Source of the DNA: Planococcus halotolerans | GTDB lineage: Bacteria > Bacillota > Bacilli > Bacillales_A > Planococcaceae | NCBI RefSeq assembly: GCF_003289955.1 | Contig: NZ_QLZR01000010.1 | Span: 21,561 to 85,560, forward strand | Direction: 5' to 3' | Length of the DNA: 64,000 nt | Part shown: positions 44,851-52,800 of the stretch, piece after piece | Numbering within the stretch: position 1 is the first letter of the stretch | Layout: every line of letters begins with the position of its first letter | Made by a program: the position numbers and the translations under genes | The notes under the pieces: generated by a model | What the model saw: the letters and a program-made list of their open reading frames with translations, nothing else | Databases searched by the model: none | What the model was told of the DNA's origin: nothing

Positions 44851-45872
44851 AGCGCTGGAAGGGAGCTTTGGTTTTGTTTTTCCTGCTCATAAGTTTATCT
44901 CCTGTTTTTGTGTTTGCTGAAGAAGGGAATTTCATGGAAGAAACGATACAAGAATATAGTAAGACTGAAGGTGTGAAAGAGCAGGATATTAAGAATACAG
45001 AGTCCTATATGAAGAATGTACTTTACTTAGAAAAATACAATTATGAGACAAACCAATTTGACTGCAAGTGGCATGAAATCGGTTGTCACACAAACAGCTT
45101 TCTCTTTACCACTGTAAGCGGGTTCGTCTTTGGAGCGATTGATAGTTTTAGTAAGTTCCAGTTGGATCCTGATTTCATTACGGGAAACCCTATATATGAG
45201 GGGTATATGTTGAACTTTAAATCCCTGGCATGGACCATTGCAGCGATTTTTATCTTATGGCAAACGCTTAAGATTATCATTCTGTATAGCGGAAACGGGG
45301 AAGAGGGCATGAACTCACTATACGATAAGTTGGTTGCAGTTATCGCAGGAGGAATTCTGCTCGGAGTCTACGCTCAATTTTTTGACTGGATTTTAGAGTT
45401 AACCCATTTACTGACGGAAGCGATGCTCACTTCTCCTGTTACCCATTACGATGTCATGCAAGTGATGGCTGTGAATTCTGTCGGTTATGGATTGATCTTG
45501 ATGATAGTGGTATCGGCTATTTTGTTTGTCTTTTTCTTATCCATTCTGTATCGTACAGTCCTCTTTGTTATCCTATATATAACCGGAGTACTGGCAGTTC
45601 CAACCATCGTGAATGATCAATACAACTTTTTTAATCTCTGGTTAAAAACGGTTGTGAGTAATATCCTTACACTTACCATTCAGCTTCTTTGTTTTGTGTT
45701 GGGGATTAAGACATTGGTCAGTCTTGAAAGCGGAAATATGATTATCGGAATGGTTTTCTTTATAGTTGGCTTGTCCATACCAACCTTGTTGAGTCAGTTC
45801 GGAGCTTCAACCGGATCTGCAAAAGCGGTGGGGTCATCGGTTAAATACGTGGCGCGTTATGCGAAACGATAA
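44847..45872 (+). CDS. VirB6/TrbL-like polytopic transfer protein
   Basis: 341 residues. A signal peptide (ALVLFFLLISLSPVFVFAE) precedes an extracellular segment with two Cys (DCKWHEIGCH), and at least six hydrophobic segments follow (for example LIMIVVSAILFVFFLSILY). The layout matches TrbL/VirB6 or TcpH-type channel proteins, which carry several membrane segments and a long periplasmic or outer part. The base composition here is more AT-rich than the operon before it, as it is through 46,632. Confidence 0.7.
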   Translation: MKRWKGALVLFFLLISLSPVFVFAEEGNFMEETIQEYSKTEGVKEQDIKNTESYMKNVLYLEKYNYETNQFDCKWHEIGCHTNSFLFTTVSGFVFGAIDSFSKFQLDPDFITGNPIYEGYMLNFKSLAWTIAAIFILWQTLKIIILYSGNGEEGMNSLYDKLVAVIAGGILLGVYAQFFDWILELTHLLTEAMLTSPVTHYDVMQVMAVNSVGYGLILMIVVSAILFVFFLSILYRTVLFVILYITGVLAVPTIVNDQYNFFNLWLKTVVSNILTLTIQLLCFVLGIKTLVSLESGNMIIGMVFFIVGLSIPTLLSQFGASTGSAKAVGSSVKYVARYAKR

Positions 45873-45885
45873 TAGGAGTGGTCAA

Positions 45886-46632
45886 ATGAAAAAGTGGATG
45901 CTAAGTAGCTTTTTACTTATGTCTATAACGATTCTTGGGGCATGTGGTTCAGACGGAGGAACAGCAAGCGAATCAGAGTCGAAAGAAGAGGATGTTTTTA
46001 CTGAAGAAGATATTGAAAAAGCAGAAGAAATGATAGAGTTTTTAGAAACAAAAATGGAAGAGTTCGAATCTACAGCTAATACTTCTATAGAAAATGGAGA
46101 TATTAAAGTTGGAGATAATGACCGACTGATTGAAGAAGTTCAAAACCTAGGTCAAGAAATCGTTGTACAACCTTTTCTTGATAAGTATCCCAATAGCATG
46201 ATTTCTCGAAATGAAAGTGAAAATATTATACCTATCACTATTGAAACTGATAGTAGCGAATCATGTGCTCTAGGAAATTGCACTTACGAAGAAATAAAAG
46301 TGCTTGAATTAAATTATGATTTTAAAGACCACCAGGAATATCACTCTGATATCTTCGGGATAACTCAATTGATGGTGGAGAATATTGAGACGGTTTCTAA
46401 AATTAGCGAAGAACGAGAAGAAACCGAAATTCGGTTTGTAAAAACGGAAGGCAATGATTTAGTTATTACTTCGATTCCGCATCTGCAGGTTCAAACATTG
46501 TATTTAGACGAGTACGATCAAGAATTTGAATCCATTAAGACGAGTGTCCCCGAAAGTGAAGTAGAAGCAGAACAAGCGGAATACAAAGAGGAAGTGGAAG
46601 AAACGCTTTCGAAATTTCCGGAACTTCAATAG
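45886..46632 (+). CDS. Transfer-operon lipoprotein
   Basis: 248 residues starting MKKWMLSSFLLMSITILGAC, a lipobox (LGAC) that would be lipidated at the Cys, followed by an acidic Ser/Glu-rich linker. No domain is recognised. ATG 45886 follows GGAGTGG. Lipoproteins in this place of Gram-positive conjugation operons may help adhesion or entry exclusion. That is inference. Confidence 0.75.
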   Translation: MKKWMLSSFLLMSITILGACGSDGGTASESESKEEDVFTEEDIEKAEEMIEFLETKMEEFESTANTSIENGDIKVGDNDRLIEEVQNLGQEIVVQPFLDKYPNSMISRNESENIIPITIETDSSESCALGNCTYEEIKVLELNYDFKDHQEYHSDIFGITQLMVENIETVSKISEEREETEIRFVKTEGNDLVITSIPHLQVQTLYLDEYDQEFESIKTSVPESEVEAEQAEYKEEVEETLSKFPELQ

Positions 46633-46653
46633 TTTTTGAAAGAAAGGAATGTG

Positions 46654-48219
46654 ATGGTAATGGTGATGCGTACGATTGCCAATAAAGTCGGCACCATTCA
46701 AGTGGAGGGCAATGCGTTCTATTTTCTTCAGCCCCTTTCTACATTCAAGACAGACCAGATGGACCAGATTCAGCAGGCATACGAGAAACGAATGGCCACG
46801 TTAACGGAACAACCTTTTTACCTGACCGCAAAAGACCTCACATTTCAGTCCGGCCAAGTGCAGTTTGAATACGATTTGACCGGTTTCAAGGCGTTTGATC
46901 ACTTGAAATCCCTCTATTTCGAAGACAAGCTGCCCTATTACCTTTCGCTCGTCCGGATAGCCAAGGATTCCAGCGTTACGGTACTGTGGCAAAAAGAGAA
47001 CTTCGTCATCGATCCGGAAGAGAAATTGGTGAAAGCGGCCGTTATCGAAAACGAGGAATTGCAACTGCAGAACCCAAAAAGCCGGGAGGATGCGGTGAAG
47101 GAACTGATCATCATTTCACTGACCAGTCTGAACCGCGTACTGGGCCGGCCAAGAAGAAGCGATTTTTTTGAGCAAAGCGAAGACGTGATCCGGTTTGCGG
47201 AAACCATTTTCCTGCGTCTCAAGACATTGGATGAAATAGAATCCTACCTACTGGGCATCCAGGAAGAAGTGAACGAACGAAAACGGCTGGAAGCAGAAGA
47301 ACTGGCCCAGCAAGAAGCTGATAAAGGCCGGTTTTCGTTTTCATTAGTCAATCTGATAAAAGGCAGAAAAGAATCCGCTGTAAAAACAACACCGCAGCTT
47401 TCGCTAGCCAAAAGTGAAGGGAAGCAGCCAAAGAAAAGCGTGGCTGCCACAGACAGCAATAAACGGTTCCTGCTTGGCACAGCCGGCATATTGGCAGTGG
47501 CGGTATTGCTGAATATCGTTTTGACGAATGCCAATGAAAATGCACAGGCCACCGATGCAGGGAAAACGGAAGTGAGCGAAGAAATAAGCTTAGAAGAAGT
47601 TTACCGGCAAGGACTTCTCGGGGACGATATGGCCGTAATCGAAGCACTTGAAGCAATCGGTCAGGATTCCTTGAAAGAAAAAGATAAAGAAGTCCTGGCG
47701 ACCTTGTATATGGAAAATGGGAACTACAACAAGGCGATTGAAGCCGATCCGGAACTGACCAGTGAAGTTGCGGCCAAGTTGATGGAAGAAGACAAGGTTG
47801 ACGAATTGCAGGCTCTTGAAGCCTCCCTCGAGGGAACGAGTCCGGAAGTGGCATTTGAACTGGCTGCAGCCAGTGAAGAATGGCAAACCGTGATTGATCT
47901 GCGCAACCAAGTTGAATTGACGGACGAACGGATTCCAACCATTGTTTCTGCGTTTATCCAAACCGGTGATTTACAGACGGCCAAAGCCTTTATAAATGAA
48001 AAGGCGCCGGAGAATGAGGAAGCATTGGACTGGCTGCTGGAAGCTGAGAAACAGCAAAATGAACTGGAAGCCTTAAAGACCGAAAAGGCAGAAAAGCAAA
48101 AGCTGATTGATACCGATACCGATGAAAAGAAAATCAAGGAAGCAAAAGAGCGCATGAAAGAGATTGATCAGCAGATTACAGAACTGGAAAAGGGTATAGA
48201 AGTGATTAAAGGGGGTTGA
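46654..48219 (+). CDS. EssB/YukC-like bitopic protein
   Basis: 521 residues. The cytoplasmic part (about 1-260) has the order of segments of the EssB/YukC pseudokinase domain of type VII secretion: GFKAFDHLKSLYFEDKLPYY, then LVRIAKDSSVTVLWQKENFV and a helical KELIIISLTSLNRVLG. One membrane helix follows (FLLGTAGILAVAVLLNIVL, about 275-293), then an extracytoplasmic helical-repeat domain and a C-terminal coiled coil (KETKSLIDTDTDEKKIKEA-like charge). ATG 46654 is preceded by AAAGGAATG. In YukC/EssB systems this subunit recruits substrate to the translocon. Here it is inside a type IV operon. Confidence 0.6.
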   Translation: MVMVMRTIANKVGTIQVEGNAFYFLQPLSTFKTDQMDQIQQAYEKRMATLTEQPFYLTAKDLTFQSGQVQFEYDLTGFKAFDHLKSLYFEDKLPYYLSLVRIAKDSSVTVLWQKENFVIDPEEKLVKAAVIENEELQLQNPKSREDAVKELIIISLTSLNRVLGRPRRSDFFEQSEDVIRFAETIFLRLKTLDEIESYLLGIQEEVNERKRLEAEELAQQEADKGRFSFSLVNLIKGRKESAVKTTPQLSLAKSEGKQPKKSVAATDSNKRFLLGTAGILAVAVLLNIVLTNANENAQATDAGKTEVSEEISLEEVYRQGLLGDDMAVIEALEAIGQDSLKEKDKEVLATLYMENGNYNKAIEADPELTSEVAAKLMEEDKVDELQALEASLEGTSPEVAFELAAASEEWQTVIDLRNQVELTDERIPTIVSAFIQTGDLQTAKAFINEKAPENEEALDWLLEAEKQQNELEALKTEKAEKQKLIDTDTDEKKIKEAKERMKEIDQQITELEKGIEVIKGG

Positions 48220-48222
48220 GCT

Positions 48223-48474
48223 GTGCACACCAAACGAATCAATCGACTGGGCCGGATTGTGATTCCGAAAGAGATCCTCGAAATCTTTCAGTTAAAAGAA
48301 GGCGATTCCGTCGATATTATGCATAACGAACGACAGATTATCATCGAGCCGCATAAGCAGCGCTATGTTTGTGCCGTGACCGGTAAGGTGACGAGCGAAG
48401 CAATCCGGATTGGCGAAGCCTGGATCAGCAAAGAGGGCATGACTGAAATCGTCAAATATATGGGTAGTGAATAA
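48223..48474 (+). CDS. AbrB/SpoVT-family regulator
   Basis: 83 residues starting with GTG. The swapped-hairpin AbrB fold (RINRLGRIVIPKEILEIFQL, GDSVDIMHNERQIIIEP) is followed by a C-terminal part with CAVTGKV, as in AbrB and Abh. It lies 3 bp after the EssB-like gene and probably feeds back on the transfer operon as a transition-state type repressor. Confidence 0.85.
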   Translation: MHTKRINRLGRIVIPKEILEIFQLKEGDSVDIMHNERQIIIEPHKQRYVCAVTGKVTSEAIRIGEAWISKEGMTEIVKYMGSE

Positions 48475-48476
48475 CG

Positions 48477-48513
48477 AAAAGACTGTCAGGCATCTAAACC
48501 CGGCAGTCTTTTT
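48477..48513 (+). terminator. Terminator of the plus-strand transfer operon
   Basis: AAAGACTG pairs with CAGTCTTT across a loop of about 16 nt that contains another short stem, followed by TTTTTC. Confidence 0.65.
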
Positions 48514-48550
48514 CTAATGAATTAATTTCTTTGAAAATAGTTTGGTGAAA

Positions 48551-48643
48551 CTAAGATTTTGATGTTGCTGGCTTGTCCGTAGCATTTTCAATGGCTTGTT
48601 CTAAGCTAAGAATCAATTCCTCAAAAAATTGGTTTTCATTCAT
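48551..48643 (-). CDS. Very small ORF between two AbrB-like genes
   Basis: 30 residues, starting MNENQFFEELILSLEQAIEN, acidic and helical. A GAGAGG site lies about 11 bp before ATG 48643. It may be a leader or small adaptor of the downstream end of the AbrB-like transcript. Evidence is only the ribosome site and amphipathic composition. Confidence 0.3.
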   Translation of the reverse strand: MNENQFFEELILSLEQAIENATDKPATSKS

Positions 48644-48679
48644 TTTTCATCCATCCTCTCGGAAGTATGTGAACCCATA

Positions 48680-48961
48680 TTATTGTGTATGGCTCTGCAG
48701 TTCCTTCAGCAGAATCTCAGCCCCTCTTGGACTTAAATACAGGCCTTTCACGTAAGTGGATTCAACATTTTCGTTCAGGATTTCTCCAGTTATGGCACAA
48801 GTGCGATCGGTCTCGTATTTTTTGAGAATGATTTTATCGTCTTCAAGAAAAATTTCCATCGGATCACCCACCGAAACGCCCAGGGATCTTCTCAACTCGA
48901 TTGGCGTGACAATGCGGCCTAACTGATCAACTTTCCTCACAATACCGGTACTTTTCATCAT
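48680..48961 (-). CDS. AbrB-family transition-state type regulator
   Basis: 93 residues close to B. subtilis AbrB in layout: MMKSTGIVRKVDQLGRIVTP, then LGVSVGDPMEIFLEDDKIIL with the C-terminal CAITGE segment. It is a DNA-binding tetramer of the SpoVT-AbrB type. Both it and the gene at 48223 converge, and the two proteins could form mixed oligomers as AbrB and Abh do. Confidence 0.9.
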   Translation of the reverse strand: MMKSTGIVRKVDQLGRIVTPIELRRSLGVSVGDPMEIFLEDDKIILKKYETDRTCAITGEILNENVESTYVKGLYLSPRGAEILLKELQSHTQ

Positions 48962-49133
48962 AAGACTCCTTCATTTCTGTAATCATCATACTCTTACTCA
49001 TTCTACCCATTCGTGAAGCAACGCGTTCAATTTATTAACCGCTTGGAAGAGATTTTAGTCAGAGGAGAAATCGATTGATTAAAAGATTTCCACGACGGTC
49101 ATTCCAGTCAAATGCTCACTTTAGAATACGAAA

Positions 49134-49170
49134 AAACAGGTGCACGCTCTTCAAGGGGCTGCACCTGTTT
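49134..49170 (-). terminator. Terminator of the toxin-antitoxin operon
   Basis: AAACAGGTGCA pairs perfectly with TGCACCTGTTT, and on the minus strand TTTTTT follows. It begins 3 bp after the toxin stop. Confidence 0.85.
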
Positions 49171-49172
49171 GC

Positions 49173-49436
49173 TTATTCGTAAATATCTTTTCGGTGTCCA
49201 ACATCGATAATGGTAATAATGATTTTTTCATCTTCGATTAATGCCAGGATACGGTAATCACCGACACGGTAACGCCATTTGCCTTTGTGATTCGCAACCA
49301 ATGCCTTGCCTTGTGTTCGTGGATCGTCGGTATCCTGCAAGTTCTTTTCGATCCAGCCAATCAGGAGAGAGGCTTGGTACCGGTCCATCTTTTTTAATTT
49401 CTTCAACGCGACATCTGAGAAATGAACAGCATACAT
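49173..49436 (-). CDS. RelE/ParE-family toxin
   Basis: 87 residues with the RelE fold signature: HFSDVALKKLKKMDRYQASL, then DPRTQGKALVANHKGKWRYR and DYRILALIEDEKIIITIIDVGHRKDIY. It resembles RelE mRNA interferases, and the conserved Arg/His end (GHRKDIY) is present. It lies 6 bp after the antitoxin gene. It probably cleaves ribosome-bound mRNA, with plasmid stabilisation as the net effect. Confidence 0.88.
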   Translation of the reverse strand: MYAVHFSDVALKKLKKMDRYQASLLIGWIEKNLQDTDDPRTQGKALVANHKGKWRYRVGDYRILALIEDEKIIITIIDVGHRKDIYE

Positions 49437-49442
49437 CGTCGG

Positions 49443-49655
49443 TTATAAACCCAATTCTTTTTTAACGTCATCCAAGGAATGAGTTTTTTCCATAGTGGCA
49501 AGGACCCGGTCGAAGTTTTCTACATCCAGTTCGTCTTCAATCTTCTCGATGATGGCATTCCGCATCAAGTCCGAAACGGATGTGTTTTTCAGTTTGGCGT
49601 AGTCGCGGATGAGTTTGCTGTCGCGATCATCCACGCGCAAAGAAATGGTGGCCAT
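49443..49655 (-). CDS. Ribbon-helix-helix antitoxin
   Basis: 70 residues: ATISLRVDDRDSKLIRDYAK is the RHH strand and helix, and SLDDVKKELGL is the toxin-wrapping tail, as in the RelB/DUF6290 type. An AAGGAGGT site precedes the ATG. It is first in the operon, as expected for a type II antitoxin that autorepresses. Confidence 0.85.
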   Translation of the reverse strand: MATISLRVDDRDSKLIRDYAKLKNTSVSDLMRNAIIEKIEDELDVENFDRVLATMEKTHSLDDVKKELGL

Positions 49656-49811
49656 GGTAAAACCTCCTTCAGTTCTTTGTAATACATTGTATTACAAATT
49701 TCAATGTTTGTAAAATGATAGGTTCCGAATCTCTTTGTATAAAGAATTTAGAGGTTCTGTGCATACGAGTAAGTTATTGAAAATAATAGAGGATTATTTT
49801 AACTATTTTAA

Positions 49812-49847
49812 AGACAAAAGCGAACCTGTTAAGGTTCGCTTTTGTCT
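49812..49847 (-). terminator. Strong hairpin terminator downstream of the type ISP gene
   Basis: A perfect 15-bp stem AGACAAAAGCGAACC/GGTTCGCTTTTGTCT with loop TGTTAA, 48 bp past the stop of the restriction-modification gene. Short U-tract only. Confidence 0.7.
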
Positions 49848-49894
49848 ATTGTATCAACTCTTAGAGGTGGTAGTTTTAAGTTATTCTTCCTCTT

Positions 49895-52800
49895 TTAGTT
49901 TTCAAATTCCAAAGGAGGTATGCTATTTACTATATCAACAGTTTGAACAGAAACATTTATTACTGAAAGTAATAGATTAAAAATGTATTTTTCATCTTCA
50001 GAGTATTCATTTGGATTATCAGTAATACCAGAACTCTTGTCTACTTTTACTCGGTATTGATCAATAATCCAATCGATAGCTGACCGACCATTTATTACAT
50101 ACTCATAAGCTTTTTCAGGGATATTTAAGATTGTTATATCCTCATTAAAAACAATCGTATCAGTAACACCTTTTTTTGGATTTTTCATTTTGACAACTTT
50201 ATACGACGGATTAGACTTTCCTTGAATCTTAACGCCTTTATATGGGGGAACAGCTTCATAGTTTAAATGTAAATCAGCTAATTTACGACCGATTTCGACA
50301 AATTCAAATTTGTTTTTTAAATTAGGGATCTGAGGTGTAGATTTCTTTAAATCAGAATCATATTTTGTTATATATTCTTTTGAATGGAATAATGCATATA
50401 TATAATAAAATAATTCTTCTTCTGACAGTGAAAAATACTTTAATGCAAATTCAGTGAAATTACTATTATCCCCATCCAATAGTAAACTATCTTTATTCTC
50501 GTAATTGTTTTTGAAGTAACATTGCACTTTTGATGCGAATCCAAGAGATGCAAAATCTGCATAGGAATCTGAAATCAAAGGGCTGAACTTTTTATTTCCA
50601 CCTGGACCCGGAATCAATATTAATAAGTTTTCTTCACCTAAAAATTTATTGAATTGTCCTGGCATTTCTACTATGTTTTTATCATAATAAAGCCATTTTT
50701 TAACAAATGGGCGATATCTACTTAACACCAGTTTTCCATGCAGTTCGATTTTTTGGGATTTTAATAATTTTGCTCTTAAACTTCTACTCCAGTTAACAAA
50801 GTTAGGTGATAAATTAATATTCTTCTCTTTTTCTTGAATGTTCTTGAATTTCGCCAAGCGAGTGACTTCAAAGTTATAGTTTTCAACCATATACTCAATG
50901 TTTTTATTAACTTTTTCCTTAGAAAAACCGTAACACCAAGAATCTCTTGAAGTGTTAATTCCCGTAAGTTTCGTTTTGAAAATAGAGTTCTCTTTGTCGT
51001 AAAGCGGGATAAATGTTCCATAGTTTTCATCACGTTGATTAATCCAATCATTATTTGCATCAGGAATTATAGTAGTCCAATCAATTGCATTGATTGATTG
51101 TGATGTTTTTAAAACATCTAATTTTTGTTCTCTACTTAAATAATCTCCAATATCGTGATATAAAACTTTATGATCATCGGAACCATCCTTAACTAGTATA
51201 GTGATCGCAATGGGAGTTCTACTACCTGAACCGAAAATTTTCCCACCTTCTTGTCGGGATTTTTCGCCGATTGTTCGCTGATCTCCTCGTAAATTAAATA
51301 CATAGATATAATTAAATTCCTCATACCAAGATTTACGTAATCCGTCAGTTGTTTGACCATCGATAAAAGATCCATTGGATACAAAACCAATAACACCTTT
51401 GTCTGCAATACGATCAGAAGCCCATCTAAAAGCCCTTATATACGAATCGTAAAGACTTTTTTTCATTTTTGCTTTTGTATATTTAGCATATGTCTTCTCG
51501 ATTGTATCATCTAAAATCGGATAAGAAATATTAGTTTGATTATCGTTATCACTTTTTGCACCAGCAGAATAAGGTGGGTTTCCTAGTATAGCAAAAATTG
51601 GATTCTCTTGTTGTTTCTTCAAACGCTTATTATTTTCATCAAATAGTTCGCTTATAAAAGAATCTTTTGTTTCTGTACTTTCGAAAGTATCTGTGAGTAC
51701 GATTCCCTCAAACGGCACATACTCTCCTTCATACAAGCTATGAAAAGTTTCTTCAATATTAATAGCTGCAATATAATAACTTAATAAAACAATTTCATTC
51801 GCATGAATTTCTTGAGTGTACTTCCTTAATAAATCTTCTTTTGAAATTAAACCACTTTGTAATAAACGTGTTATGAAAGTACCGGTTCCTGTGAAGGGAT
51901 CTAGGACATGTACTCCTTCACTAGCTAAAGATTTACTGAAATGTCTTTGCAATATATTGTCCACTGAGTGAATTATAAAATCAACGACCTCCACAGGGGT
52001 AAATACTATACCAAGTCGTTCCGTCGTTTCTTTAAAACCGACTTTAAAGAATTTGTCGTACAACTGAATTATAATATCTTGTTTTGCTTTTAAGTTATCA
52101 ATACCTTGAGCCCGAATACGAACACTTTCATAAAAACCTTCAAGTTTTTCTTGCTCTTTAACAAGTCCTTGTTCATCTAATATTTTTAAGATTGAATCCA
52201 TAGACTTTGACACAGGGTTGTTATGTACAAAACTATATGACTCAAATAGAGCTTCAAAGACTGGTTTTGTAATTAAATGTTGGGCTAACATTTCAATTGC
52301 TTGCTCATCTGAAATGGAATCGTTGATATTATGACGTAAGCTAGTTACGAATTTCTGGAATTCCATATATTCTATAGTAGTTTTATCTTCTACCATGATA
52401 CGAATACGAATCATATGTTGCCGAGCAATTTCAGCAACGTCTCTAGACCAATCCTCCCAATAGCGTACATTACCAACTTTTCTTACAATTTTCCCGTAAA
52501 TTGCACGCTCCAAATCGGACCAGTCTTCCTCTGTTAAAGAGAAGGATAATTGTTCAGTTTCAGATTTAGGGATTACTAGACCATCTTCGGGTGCATCACC
52601 AACTCCAATGACTTGAATTTGTCCTGGTTTCTTTTTGTTTAATTCAAGTTGATTGATTGTGGCATCAAAACGTTCGTCCAATGAACGTAGCGCATTAAGG
52701 ACTTCCCAAACAACACGGTATTTTTCGTGATTATCTAAAACTGTATTAGGATCTAGACCAGCTGGAATTCCTATGGGGAGGATTACATAACCATAATCCT

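Noticed and set aside
49735..49980. Plus-strand 81-codon ORF
   Set aside because: It runs through the perfect terminator hairpin and the 3' end of the type ISP gene, and has no ribosome site.
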